Assembly: GCA_033852135.1 (NCBI GenBank)
Contig: JAWSVB010000008.1
Location: 1 to 64,000, forward strand
Length of the DNA stretch: 64,000 bases
Source of the DNA: QZLE01 sp033852135
GTDB taxonomy: Bacteria; Pseudomonadota; Gammaproteobacteria; QZLD01
Reading direction: 5' to 3'
This document shows positions 55,868 through 64,000 of this stretch, one piece after another. A model generated the notes under the pieces. The model made no database searches and was not told the origin of the DNA. It saw only the letters and a list, made by a program, of their open reading frames with translations. Numbering within the stretch: position 1 is the first letter of the stretch; each line of letters starts with the position of its first letter. Both the position numbers and the translations under genes were made by a program.

Positions 55868-56533
55868 ATGCGGGATTCAAAAATTAAAAAAAATGATGGG
55901 CCAGAGTTTTCTCTTAAAAAAATTAAAGAAGACATAGCAAATTTTTATAATATAACCTTAACAAGGCATGAAGCTAAACGGCTAGATGGATTAAATGTAA
56001 GAATTGAAAGAAGTGATTATAAAATCACCAAGTTTTACTCGTTTAAAGAGTTTTCAACAGTAGATGAAGCTGTAAGAGCAGCCATCTTATGTCGGAATGA
56101 ACACTATAAAAAGGCAGGGTATCCAAACTTTTTGTGTCGTAGCTTAATACCTGAACTGAAGTCATGCAGTTTAAGTGATACAGGCTGGTCAGGTATACGA
56201 GTGCGTGAAAAAAGAGATAGTAGAAGAAATACTTCTCGAAAACACGTTTCATTCTCATGTCCTTTACCCAAGAGTGGGAAAATAACTACGAAAGATATCT
56301 CCCTAATGAAGCATGGGGATATATTAGAGCATGCAATCGAAGAAGCAGTAACAATTAAACGCGATAATACCGAGATGTATAACGCTATTGTCCCTGTTTT
56401 TAATGATCTTATGACAAAGTCAGTAATGGCTGCATGTTTAACAGAGTTTAGGACATTGAATCCAACGTTACAGTTTATGAAAACAAATGTGGAACGGATG
56501 TGGGAACAGGCATATCGGATGACGCATGACTAA
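55868..56533 (+). CDS. Hypothetical basic protein
   Basis: A 221-residue protein, no signal peptide, Lys/Arg-rich. I do not recognise it. The middle (about residues 98-135, TGWSGIRVREKRDSRRN then HVSFSCPL) looks like a small beta-sheet domain, loosely reminiscent of an AP2-type DNA-binding fold, but the likeness is too weak to claim. The C-terminal part is helical (ILEHAIEEAVTIKRDN). The frame opens at GTG 55859; ATG 55868 is chosen, with GTGGTAGG just before it. It stands alone after a long upstream region. Confidence 0.65.
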   Translation: MRDSKIKKNDGPEFSLKKIKEDIANFYNITLTRHEAKRLDGLNVRIERSDYKITKFYSFKEFSTVDEAVRAAILCRNEHYKKAGYPNFLCRSLIPELKSCSLSDTGWSGIRVREKRDSRRNTSRKHVSFSCPLPKSGKITTKDISLMKHGDILEHAIEEAVTIKRDNTEMYNAIVPVFNDLMTKSVMAACLTEFRTLNPTLQFMKTNVERMWEQAYRMTHD

Positions 56534-56574
56534 GTCTCATGAACGGTAATTAATTTTTATTTAATCAGTTAATG

Positions 56575-57621
56575 CTAGTCAAATAATTGATGATCAGGAA
56601 ATCCTGAAGATTTAAATATACCTCCAGATTTGTCGATTATCAAAGCATCAATATCTGCTGATCTTTCACAAAGACTAATAGCTCTTTCAATACCAAGAAC
56701 AAACATTGATGTTGAAAGGGCATCAGTTACCATTGGATCTGTTCCAATTACAGTGACACTTTGGATATCTTGAGCAGACTTACCTGTATTAGGATTTATG
56801 ATGTGGTGTATTTTTTCACCATCGTTTTCAAAGAACCTCTCATAATCACCTGAAGTGGAGATAGCTTTATTTGTAAGGGGAAATGAATATACAGCCCTTA
56901 ACTCACCCCTGGGTGCTTTTATACCTGTTTTCCATTCGGTCCCATTTTTTAAACCTATCACCATGGAATCACCACCAGCAGTGACTAATCCATTTTTAAT
57001 GCCGTAAGACTTAAGTATTTCAATACTTCTTTTAACTGCATATCCCTTAGCAAAGCCGCCAAAACTAATTTTAGTATTTTGGTGGCTTAGTCTTACACTA
57101 TCAGCTCCTAATATAATATTTTTAAAATTTACCCCTTTGAAACCATCATTGAACTGTTTTGTAGTAGGAGCGGTTTTTTCTCTGAAATCATATAAGTGAC
57201 CTACTGAAGCGAAAGTAACGTCAAAGGCTCCATCTGTTAACTCTGAGATTTTAAATGAGAAACTCAAGAGCTCCATCATCTCTTCTGATATTGGGATATC
57301 TTTTTCATACCCATTACTATTGATGTTCGAGATTTCACTGCTTTGCTTAAATGGGCTAAATTTCGATTCAATTCTAGCAAACTCTGTGATTACACTATTT
57401 ATAGCCTTTGCGCGAATATTGGCATCTTCATGGTTAACTTGGACTCGTACAGTAGTTCCAAGTAGTTTTAATTCTTTGCTCTGCCAATGTTGAGGTGTAT
57501 TTTTTGAGCAGGAGAAGGTGATTGCGCAGCATAAAATAAGAAGAGATAAATAAAAAAAGCTAACACCAATTGGTATCCTATTAATAAAGTAATTGGTAAT
57601 TTGGGCTTGATCTTTTATCAT
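56575..57621 (-). CDS. apbE: FAD:protein FMN transferase (ApbE)
   Basis: A 348-residue exported flavin transferase that attaches FMN to Thr residues of proteins such as Na+-NQR and RnfG subunits. A membrane/signal segment (about residues 17-38) ends in ITFSC, so it is probably a lipoprotein facing the periplasm. Family motifs are KFSPFKQSSEISNIN, SFGGFAKGYAVKRSIEIL, GLVTAGGDSMV, STSGDYERFF, HHIINPNTGKSA, and the metal-binding VTDALSTSMFVLG. A TTG nine bases upstream is an alternative start. It is divergent from the MBL gene; its flavin acceptor proteins are not in the window. Confidence 0.93.
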   Translation of the reverse strand: MIKDQAQITNYFINRIPIGVSFFYLSLLILCCAITFSCSKNTPQHWQSKELKLLGTTVRVQVNHEDANIRAKAINSVITEFARIESKFSPFKQSSEISNINSNGYEKDIPISEEMMELLSFSFKISELTDGAFDVTFASVGHLYDFREKTAPTTKQFNDGFKGVNFKNIILGADSVRLSHQNTKISFGGFAKGYAVKRSIEILKSYGIKNGLVTAGGDSMVIGLKNGTEWKTGIKAPRGELRAVYSFPLTNKAISTSGDYERFFENDGEKIHHIINPNTGKSAQDIQSVTVIGTDPMVTDALSTSMFVLGIERAISLCERSADIDALIIDKSGGIFKSSGFPDHQLFD

Positions 57622-57709
57622 ATCGTTCAATTAAAGGGCTATACCTGTTCTGATAACTGTTCTGATGAATGAGTATTATGCCACAATCCCAACTATAGAT
57701 GAGATAACA

Positions 57710-58366
57710 ATGAGTAAAAAGAATACTGCAAATGATACACAACTTGCCTTTACTGTCTTACCAGTTGGGGTGCTGCAATGCAACTGCACTATTGTTGCTG
57801 ATAAAAGTTCAAAAAAGGCTATGGTATTTGATCCAGGCGGTGCAGTTGATCAAATTTTGAAAGTAGTTAAAGAGATGGGCGCAGAAGAGATTGTTGGTAT
57901 ATATTGCACTCATGGTCATGCTGATCACATTATGGGTGTAGGCGATCTTAAAGAGAAGACAGGTGCAACTGTGTATTTGTGCGAAATGGATCTTAAATTA
58001 TGGGACGATATTGAGGGGCAATGCAATAAATTTGGACTTCCTTGCAATCATAAAAATCTTCAGCCAGATGTGTTTTTGCAAGAGGGTGATGAAACTTGTA
58101 TAGGTAATGGAAAAGTTATCCATACACCAGGCCACTCTCCAGGTTCAATAAGTTTCCACTTCGCTAAAGAAAACGTAGTAATAGTTGGTGATGTTCTCTT
58201 TAGGCATAGTATCGGTAGAACTGATCTTTGGGGTGGTGATTCAAGCACACTATTTAAGTCAATTCGTGAGAAAATTTATACACTAGATCAAAAAACCACT
58301 GTTGTAACAGGTCATGGTCCTGCCACTACAGTTGGTGATGAACTCAATGGCAATCCATTCGTATAG
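57710..58366 (+). CDS. MBL-fold hydrolase (YcbL/glyoxalase II-like)
   Basis: A 218-residue metallo-beta-lactamase-fold protein. The metal site is THGHADHIMGV (HxHxDH), with further ligands in HTPGHSPGSI, VVIVGDVLFRHSIGRTDL and TVVTGHGP, exactly the type II glyoxalase-like YcbL pattern. Relatives hydrolyse S-lactoylglutathione or similar thioesters. The start at ATG 57710 leaves MSKKNTAND; an ATG at 57665 in the same frame is possible but has no ribosome site. It is followed by a strong terminator. Confidence 0.9.
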   Translation: MSKKNTANDTQLAFTVLPVGVLQCNCTIVADKSSKKAMVFDPGGAVDQILKVVKEMGAEEIVGIYCTHGHADHIMGVGDLKEKTGATVYLCEMDLKLWDDIEGQCNKFGLPCNHKNLQPDVFLQEGDETCIGNGKVIHTPGHSPGSISFHFAKENVVIVGDVLFRHSIGRTDLWGGDSSTLFKSIREKIYTLDQKTTVVTGHGPATTVGDELNGNPFV

Positions 58367-58385
58367 ATTTAATTAATTTCGATCT

Positions 58386-58414
58386 AAAAAAGGTGGATTT
58401 ATTCCACCTTTTTT
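58386..58414. terminator. Rho-independent terminator after the MBL gene
   Basis: A 12-bp stem AAAAAAGGTGGA / TCCACCTTTTTT around TTTAT, 20 bp past the stop. Confidence 0.88.
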
Positions 58415-58459
58415 TATGGATAAATAATTAAGTATTGCTTATATATTAATAATTCATTA

Positions 58460-58483
58460 AAGTAAGTGAATATTTACTTACTT
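58460..58483. promoter_or_regulatory. Palindromic operator of the TetR-LplT-Aas operon
   Basis: AAGTAAGTGAAT / ATTTACTTACTT, a 24-bp palindrome with one mismatch per arm and no spacer. It ends 16 bp before the start codon of the TetR-type gene, so it would be an auto-regulatory operator covering the promoter or ribosome-binding area. Confidence 0.75.
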
Positions 58484-58499
58484 AAGAGACAGTGCCGAC

Positions 58500-59063
58500 A
58501 TGGGTAGACCTCCTGAAAAAAAGAATCAAATTGAGTCCGCAGCAATCAAACTATTTGCAGAAAAAGGCTTTGCTAGTACATCTATAAAAGATATCGCCAT
58601 TGAAGCAGATGTAACAGATGGTGCTTTATACAGACACTACAAAAGTAAAAATGAGATGGGTTGGGCCCTATTTTCTCAAGAAGTTGAAAAATTCAGTGCT
58701 GGTTTAAAGGATATATTAAAAGGAATTGATCCAACTAATAGTCTCCAAGTGCTGAAGACTGGAATTAAATACACGTATGAATATTACGATGAGTACCCCA
58801 CTGCATTTCGTTTTATCTTAGTTAACCAGCATACTTTTCCACAAGGTAAATTACTTGATAAACAGAGTAATCCTATGGATTTAGTTATCCAAGCAGTAGC
58901 TCGTGGTACCGGACATCTTGAAGATTTTGATTACATCTCATCAATGATTTGGGGAGCCTTGGTGAACCCGCTTGTAATGCATCAATATGGAAGATTAAAT
59001 AAAAAACCAATAGAGTGTGTGGATTTAGTTGTTCGAAAATGTAGCGTGATATTGGCTGGCTAA
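58500..59063 (+). CDS. TetR-family regulator
   Basis: A 187-residue regulator, first gene of a three-gene operon. The TetR helix-turn-helix is clear: IESAAIKLFAEKGFASTSIK and DVTDGALYRHYKSKNEMGW (residues about 10-55). The C-terminal part (TYEYYDEYPTAFRFILV) is of the kind found in lipid- or drug-linked members. A palindrome at 58460-58483 is its likely operator. Because the next genes handle acyl groups and lysophospholipid, an acyl-CoA or acyl-ACP-type ligand is a reasonable guess, not shown by the sequence. Confidence 0.92.
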   Translation: MGRPPEKKNQIESAAIKLFAEKGFASTSIKDIAIEADVTDGALYRHYKSKNEMGWALFSQEVEKFSAGLKDILKGIDPTNSLQVLKTGIKYTYEYYDEYPTAFRFILVNQHTFPQGKLLDKQSNPMDLVIQAVARGTGHLEDFDYISSMIWGALVNPLVMHQYGRLNKKPIECVDLVVRKCSVILAG

Positions 59064-59065
59064 TT

Positions 59066-60358
59066 ATGGATTACACAGCTACTGAAGTTGAATCAATTAG
59101 AGAGGGGCGTAGTAAATTTTTAGCTTTAGCCATGTCCTATTTCATTGGTGTGTTTAACGATAATTTTTTTAAACAAGCCGCTTTAGTATTAGCCGTAGTA
59201 GCAGGAAAGAGCGATTTACAGGGCACCGCTACAATATTATTTGCTTTACCTTTTATCCTTTTTTCATCATATGCTGGTTGGTTCGCGGATAGATTCCCTA
59301 AAAAAAACGTTGTGATAATTTCAAAATTTATTGAGCTTATCGCTATGATAATTGGTGCCTACGGACTTATTACTATGTCATGGGGGTTCATCGTCGGAAT
59401 GATATTTATAATGGGGCTTCAATCAATCTTCTTTGGACCTGCCATCAATGGGTCTATCCCCGAACTATATCCTGAGTCATATGTTCTTAGGGCAAATGCA
59501 ATCGTTAAATTTGCTACAACAATAGCTATTTTATTTGGAATCGCCTGCGCTGGTGTAGCTCTTGATCAACAGTGGTTTCAAACCGAAATTCCATTTGGGA
59601 TTTTACTGGTTTGTAGTGCCGTAATAACACTCTCAGTTATCGGCTTAGTGGCAAGTTTTGGAATTGTTAAATGCAAAAGTAGTAGGGCAGATGTAAAATT
59701 CCCCTGGAGAGGGCCATTTGACTCCCTTAAAGATGTAATTAGTTACAGTAAAATAAAAGACCTTAGTTTGGCATTATGGTGTTGTGGTTATTTTTATTTC
59801 ATATCTTCGTTAGTTGTATTAATTATCAACTCGTATGGATTAAAAATTCTTCAACTATCTAAAACATCAACCAGCATGCTTTCTGTTGCTTTGATGGTTG
59901 GTGTTTCAATTGGTGCCTTTTTAGCTGTAAAGATCACTAAAAGAGTCTACTGGACACGTGTTTCACCATTTGCAGCATTTGGTATGGGTTTTTTTCTAAT
60001 TACCGGTGCTATATCAGCTTATTTACCTATAGAAATGCAGGGCTCAGCACTTGCAATCAGTATGGTATTCGCAGGCCTATCATCAGGAATTTTTTTAATA
60101 CCAACAATAAGTTTTTTTCAAACATTTCCTGAAAAAGGTAAAAAAGGGAAGACTATTGCTGCTTCATACTTTGTTAATTTTGTAGGCATTTTGATTAGTG
60201 GGCAGCTTTATATGTTCTTTGACTCAATCTTTGCAGCAAATATAAGTATGGGAATTGCAGGTGCATTTACACTTTTATTGTCCTTCATAATTTTTAAAAG
60301 AGATCGTATACAAAAACTGTTAAACGATACTCATGAATTGGGAGATGGACGTGCTTAA
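59066..60358 (+). CDS. MFS transporter, LplT-like (lysophospholipid flippase candidate)
   Basis: A 430-residue membrane protein with about twelve helices. The N-terminal MSYFIGVFNDNFFKQAALVL is the characteristic opening of the LplT/YihN-type MFS proteins, and ADRFPKKNVVIISKFIE is the usual loop motif. In E. coli LplT moves 2-acyl-lysophospholipids inward and Aas re-acylates them. The next gene here is an Aas-like fusion that overlaps it by eight bases, so the same pairing holds. The ATG lies 2 bp after the regulator's stop. Confidence 0.9.
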   Translation: MDYTATEVESIREGRSKFLALAMSYFIGVFNDNFFKQAALVLAVVAGKSDLQGTATILFALPFILFSSYAGWFADRFPKKNVVIISKFIELIAMIIGAYGLITMSWGFIVGMIFIMGLQSIFFGPAINGSIPELYPESYVLRANAIVKFATTIAILFGIACAGVALDQQWFQTEIPFGILLVCSAVITLSVIGLVASFGIVKCKSSRADVKFPWRGPFDSLKDVISYSKIKDLSLALWCCGYFYFISSLVVLIINSYGLKILQLSKTSTSMLSVALMVGVSIGAFLAVKITKRVYWTRVSPFAAFGMGFFLITGAISAYLPIEMQGSALAISMVFAGLSSGIFLIPTISFFQTFPEKGKKGKTIAASYFVNFVGILISGQLYMFFDSIFAANISMGIAGAFTLLLSFIIFKRDRIQKLLNDTHELGDGRA

Positions 60359-62966
60359 TTGGCTTTTTATTAGGTTATTACGGGTTGTATTACACTCTAG
60401 ATACAAAGTAACTGTGCGTGGTTTAGATAAAATTAAGGCAGAACACTCAATTTTATTCTTACCGAATCATGTTTCCTTGTCTGACCCAATGCTTATGACA
60501 AGTATTTTGTATCCAAGATTTCAGCCACGCCCTATGGCTGACATGGAGCGGGTTCACTTGCCAATAGTGAAGCAGCTAGTAGGATTAGTAAATCCGATAT
60601 TTCTACCTGATATGAATACATCGCCTCGGTCAGCAAAAAGCATCGTTGTAGATGCTCTCGATGAAGCGGTAGCAAGCCTTAAAAAAGGGGATAACATATT
60701 ATTGTATCCTTCAGGTGCGCTATGCAAAACACCACAAGAAAAAATTGGTGGCAGAAGTGGGGTTAAATATCTTTTAGATAATGCACCAGATACAAAGGTT
60801 GTAACAGTTAGAATTAGCGGTCTATGGGGAAGTAGTTCAAGTTGGGCATCAGGTAAACGCCCTGAAATTTTAAGATCTCTTAAGTTAATAGTACCTGCTT
60901 TAATAGCTAACTTGTGCGTATTTATTCCTAAAAGAAAAGTATTGGTAGAGGTGGAGTCACACTCTGCAAGCCTAAAAAATATGGCAAAAATTGAGATAAA
61001 CAATTATCTTGAAAAAATTTATAACGACCGCAACGAACCTGAGTATTTTATTCCATACCACCATTTTCTAAATCCGAAAAAAATAAAGCTTTTTCCAGAG
61101 AAAACTTCTATTGCTGACTCGATAGCTGAGACTGTTTCTCCAGAGATAATTAACCAAGTTGTTGGTCAGTTACAACTGTTAACTGGAATCAGTAATATTA
61201 ATTATAAAGCCAATCTCTCAAGTGACCTTGGAGTTGATAGCCTGACAATGATAGATCTAGCAACATGGATAGAATCTGAGTTTGGGGTTGCTATAGAAAA
61301 TACTCTAGTTTTAGATACTGTTGAAAATTGCATTTTAGCTGCTGCAGGACATATTAGATCTGACATTGGATATACTCCAAAACCTGTCGATGCAAGTTGG
61401 TTCAAAGCTGTAACGGATGAAGTTCTTGAAATACCTGATGGTAAGAATATTGGTGAAGTGTTCATACAACAATTACATGATAACCCTGATAAAGTTATTC
61501 TAGCTGACCAAATATCTGGAGTTAAAACCTACAGGGATATAGCAACCGCTATTTTTGTCCTTACCCCTCAATTTAAAAAAATAAAATCTGACTATGTAGG
61601 CATTATGTTACCGGCTTCAAATACGGCAACTATCGTTTATTTTGCAATAATATTTGCGGGGAAGATTCCAGTTCAACTTAATTGGACAGTAGGGGTAAAA
61701 GGGCTATTACACTCCATTAATACTCTTGATATAGCCCAAGTAATTACGGCTTCTCCATTAATTACTAAGCTTGAGGACCAAGGGTTTGATTTCATAAATA
61801 TAGAACCAAAATTTCTCAGACTTGATCTGTTAGCAAGCAAAGTAAAAATAACTACAAAAATACTAGCTAAAGCAAATTCATATTTGTCTTTATCTACTCT
61901 AAAAGCATGGTCACACTCTATATGTGATACTGCAGTAGTGCTATTTACCAGTGGTTCTGAATCAGTCCCGAAGGCTGTACCCCTGAGCCATAATAATATT
62001 CTAGCAAATATAAATGATGCTAAGGGTATCTGCAGCTTCAGGTCCACTGACAAACTCATTGGGATTTTACCTCCATTCCACTCATTTGGTTTTACCGGCA
62101 CTACTATATTACCTGTATTACTTGGTATGCCCGTTGTTTATCACTCAAACCCAACTGAAGGGAGTATTATAAATAGGTTAATTAATGAGTATCGTGCGAC
62201 TGTATTGGTCGGAACACCAACTTTTGTTGCAGGTATATTAAATGGAGGAGAGAAACAAAACTTAACATCCTTACGCTTTATAATAACAGGCGCAGAAAAG
62301 TGCCAAGAATACCTGTTTGAACAACTAATAACTATTTGTCCCGATGCGTGTATCTGCGAAGGATATGGTATTACCGAATGTTCCCCAATCATTAGTTCAA
62401 ATAAACCTAATGATTCCAAGCAAGGATCAATAGGTAGAATAGTTGATTCGTTAGACTATAAGATAGTAGATCCAGATACATTAGAAGTTAAAGCTCCAGG
62501 CAATAGAGGAAAATTATTAGTATCAGGACCAAGTATTTTTGACGGTTATTTAAAGTATGATGGCGAATCACCATTCATCAGTATGCATGGACAGCAATGG
62601 TACGATACAAAAGATCTTGTTGTCGAAGATAAAGAGGGCTTTATTACATTTCTAGGTAGGCTTAAAAGGTTTATAAAAGTTGGTGGTGAGATGATCTCTT
62701 TGCCAGCAATAGAAGGGGTATTTGATTATTTGAATCAAGATGAAAAAAAGACTGTTGCTGTTGATGCGGTTGATAGTACTCGAGTTCAGATCATTGTTTT
62801 ATTCACTACCAATAGAGATATTACCAGGGAGCATGTTAATAAGGTGATAAAACAGAGTGGACTTTCACCATTGCACAATATCAGAAAAATTCATTATCTT
62901 GATGAGATACCGTTGCTTGGTACAGGAAAAATTAATTATGTTCAATTGAGGTCACTGGCAGAATAA
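60351..62966 (+). CDS. Aas-like acyltransferase / acyl carrier / acyl-ACP synthetase fusion
   Basis: An 871-residue three-part enzyme. The N-terminal PlsC-type acyltransferase (about residues 15-210) has the HX4D motif in LPNHVSLSDPML. A phosphopantetheine carrier domain (about 265-335) has the attachment Ser in SSDLGVDSLTMIDL. The C-terminal AMP-forming ligase (about 360-871) has VLFTSGSESVPKAVPLSH, EGYGITECSP and the end motif TGKINY. E. coli Aas lacks the carrier domain. The carrier could hold the acyl group between ligase and acyltransferase. The start is GTG 60351, with GGGAG six bases upstream; an in-frame ATG at 60333 has none. Confidence 0.92.
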   Translation: MLNWLFIRLLRVVLHSRYKVTVRGLDKIKAEHSILFLPNHVSLSDPMLMTSILYPRFQPRPMADMERVHLPIVKQLVGLVNPIFLPDMNTSPRSAKSIVVDALDEAVASLKKGDNILLYPSGALCKTPQEKIGGRSGVKYLLDNAPDTKVVTVRISGLWGSSSSWASGKRPEILRSLKLIVPALIANLCVFIPKRKVLVEVESHSASLKNMAKIEINNYLEKIYNDRNEPEYFIPYHHFLNPKKIKLFPEKTSIADSIAETVSPEIINQVVGQLQLLTGISNINYKANLSSDLGVDSLTMIDLATWIESEFGVAIENTLVLDTVENCILAAAGHIRSDIGYTPKPVDASWFKAVTDEVLEIPDGKNIGEVFIQQLHDNPDKVILADQISGVKTYRDIATAIFVLTPQFKKIKSDYVGIMLPASNTATIVYFAIIFAGKIPVQLNWTVGVKGLLHSINTLDIAQVITASPLITKLEDQGFDFINIEPKFLRLDLLASKVKITTKILAKANSYLSLSTLKAWSHSICDTAVVLFTSGSESVPKAVPLSHNNILANINDAKGICSFRSTDKLIGILPPFHSFGFTGTTILPVLLGMPVVYHSNPTEGSIINRLINEYRATVLVGTPTFVAGILNGGEKQNLTSLRFIITGAEKCQEYLFEQLITICPDACICEGYGITECSPIISSNKPNDSKQGSIGRIVDSLDYKIVDPDTLEVKAPGNRGKLLVSGPSIFDGYLKYDGESPFISMHGQQWYDTKDLVVEDKEGFITFLGRLKRFIKVGGEMISLPAIEGVFDYLNQDEKKTVAVDAVDSTRVQIIVLFTTNRDITREHVNKVIKQSGLSPLHNIRKIHYLDEIPLLGTGKINYVQLRSLAE

Positions 62967-63007
62967 TGACTTATTGAGTTATAAATAAAGGATAGGGAGT
63001 TCGGAAT

Positions 63008-63043
63008 AAAAAAGGCGATGCTTTGATAAGCATCGCCTTTTTT
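63008..63043. terminator. Bidirectional terminator between Aas and HU genes
   Basis: A 16-bp perfect stem AAAAAAGGCGATGCTT / AAGCATCGCCTTTTTT with TGAT loop. T-runs on both strands serve the convergent genes. Confidence 0.92.
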
Positions 63044-63057
63044 ATAAATCATGCAGA

Positions 63058-63351
63058 TTAAGCGTTAACTTTATCTTTAAATGCTTTACCAGCAGAGAAT
63101 TTTGGCAGTGTAGCAGCTGCGATATCAATCTCAGCACCTGTGCTAGGGTTGCGGCCTTTACGAGCTGCACGTTGGCTTTGAGAGAATTTACCAAAACCGA
63201 TTACATTAACTTCATCGCCTTTGGCTACTGAATCTGTGATTGTTTCCAAAGTTGCTGCAATAACTTCTGCTACTGCTTTTTTTGTAAGACCTTCGGTTCT
63301 TTCAAGCACCTCTTGGATAAGATCAGCCTTACTCAATACATTCTTGGACAT
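63058..63351 (-). CDS. HU-family DNA-binding protein
   Basis: A 97-residue histone-like protein. The opening NVLSKADLIQEVLERTEGLT and the DNA-binding arm GFGKFSQSQRAARKGRNPSTG are those of HU/IHF. The arm shows the GRNPSTG turn with the Pro that intercalates in DNA. The remaining end AGKAFKDKVNA is HU-like; IHF subunits would differ there. It acts as a homodimer or heterodimer in nucleoid structure. The start ATG 63351 has AAAGGAG upstream. Confidence 0.95.
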   Translation of the reverse strand: MSKNVLSKADLIQEVLERTEGLTKKAVAEVIAATLETITDSVAKGDEVNVIGFGKFSQSQRAARKGRNPSTGAEIDIAAATLPKFSAGKAFKDKVNA

Positions 63352-63727
63352 GTAGTAAACTCCTTTTTTATGGTTTGTAATGCCTGTGTGTTAATAAATA
63401 TAAACCTAAAAAAATAATACACAAGTACCTAAAGCGCTGTTAAATTAACAAGATACATTTATTGTCTAATGTATTTCTATGAAATAAAAGGGTTTTTTAG
63501 GTTTTATTAGGGTGTCGCAAAAATGCAAAAAAAATCTATAAGGCTATTTAACAGGAAAAGATATGCCGTTTTTGGCCGCAAAATAGCCTTAATGACCAGT
63601 ATTCAGCACTTATGTGAATTGTTAGCCGTTATTGATAAAAATATATCAATAATGAGGCCTAGTTATTAGCGATTATTTTAATTCTATCTAATACTTAATA
63701 TTACTATGGTTATCTAGAGAGATTTGC
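63352..63727. promoter_or_regulatory. Intergenic region with two inverted repeats
   Basis: About 376 bp upstream of HU and of the last gene. Inverted repeats: AAGGCTATTT / AAATAGCCTT (63540-63549, 63581-63590) enclosing a GC-richer 31-nt stretch, and TTATTGAT / ATCAATAA (63629-63636, 63645-63652). They could be parts of a small RNA, a terminator or binding sites. Confidence 0.4.
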
Positions 63728-64000
63728 ATGGTACATAAAAAAGAAAAAAAGGTTAACTATCTGATGGGTTTTGTATCGGCTGGATTTATATTGTTCTTAG
63801 TCGGTGTAGTTGCGGGTATTATGTATACCACCTTTTCTCTTGGCTCTATTGAAAACTCAGTAACTATGATTATTCCCAAACATGCTGAAGATGCAAAAAG
63901 AATGCTGAGCAGCGTACTTGTTAATTCACAATGTAATTATAGAGGGCATAAAAAAAGAGACTTTATCATCTGCAATAAAGATGGCTTTAAAAGGTCTAAA
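63728..64000 (+). CDS. Putative single-pass membrane protein, incomplete at the right edge
   Basis: A frame open from ATG 63728 to the end of the window (91 codons so far), with AGAGAG seven bases upstream of the start. A basic leader (residues 1-9) is followed by one membrane helix (about 13-36, FVSAGFILFLVGVVAGIMY). The remaining 55 residues are soluble, with two cysteines (CNYRG and IICNKDG). I recognise no family. Because the C-terminus is outside the window its role cannot be judged. Confidence 0.55.
   Translation, partial: MVHKKEKKVNYLMGFVSAGFILFLVGVVAGIMYTTFSLGSIENSVTMIIPKHAEDAKRMLSSVLVNSQCNYRGHKKRDFIICNKDGFKRSK

Noticed and set aside
56180..56280. An AP2-type DNA-binding domain in the unknown gene at 55868-56533
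   Set aside because: Only a few residues fit, so no function was assigned.
1..64000. CRISPR arrays, insertion sequences, prophage, rRNA and tRNA genes
   Set aside because: No regular repeat-spacer series, transposase, phage structural gene or cloverleaf-like sequence was found by reading through the window; tRNA absence was not tested with a covariance model.

Overview
The window is a 64 kb piece of a low-GC, motile Gram-negative chromosome. It is most likely gammaproteobacterial. The gene content supporting this includes KefF/KefB-type K+ efflux, TamA/TamB, NudC, DusA, PabB, HU, an Aas/LplT-like pair and a large MCP chemotaxis cluster. The assignment is inference from gene families; no rRNA or tRNA is visible in the window.

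Layout: (i) 1-1,930 looks like an accessory region. Three small genes in the same orientation (a zinc-ribbon membrane protein, a coiled-coil membrane protein, and a YtoQ-like protein) are separated by attC-like recombination sites that share a 16-bp core, as in an integron cassette array. (ii) 2,067-9,566 holds a KefF/G-KefB/C pair, a diguanylate cyclase, a TPR protein, a small membrane protein, a PP-loop ATPase and a secreted Fn3 protein. (iii) 9,922-13,906 holds a secreted VWA protein followed by a histidine kinase/OmpR-type regulator pair. (iv) 13,907-14,776 is a long AT-rich gene-free stretch with three clustered DnaA boxes, followed by a PEP-CTERM protein. (v) 15,431-28,984 holds a hypothetical protein, a sirtuin, bacteriohemerythrin, an MMPL/RND exporter, phosphotransacetylase, the TamA-TamB operon, a glutathionyl-hydroquinone-reductase-like protein and a small unknown. 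(vi) 28,998-39,323 holds ispG-pabB, a TPR lipoprotein, nudC, an ArsR-regulated metal/metalloid module (ArsR, DUF318 permease, small thioredoxin) with a large palindromic operator, MTA/SAH deaminase, a TetR regulator, a Ca2+-binding-repeat protein and dusA.

(vii) 39,540-54,251 is a chemotaxis cluster: cheY, cheA, two cheW genes, and four tandem chemoreceptors with a STAS protein between the first two. CheR, CheB, CheD and CheZ are not present in the window. The receptors have diverged in their sensor domains (two HBM-like, one Cache-like, one with two CZB-like zinc-binding units). They keep a nearly constant multi-HAMP plus signalling half. Receptor 1 ends in a WEEF-type C-terminal peptide expected to dock CheR. 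Receptor 3 has the same kind of tail encoded in frame but cut off by a TAA stop.

(viii) 54,347-64,000 holds an orphan HydE-like radical SAM protein, an unknown gene, ApbE, an MBL-fold hydrolase, and a TetR-LplT-Aas operon with a palindromic operator. The Aas protein carries an acyl carrier domain between its acyltransferase and ligase halves. An HU gene and the start of an unrecognised membrane protein at the right edge complete the window. HydE, Pta, ApbE and hemerythrin together hint at life with variable or low oxygen, but that is inference.
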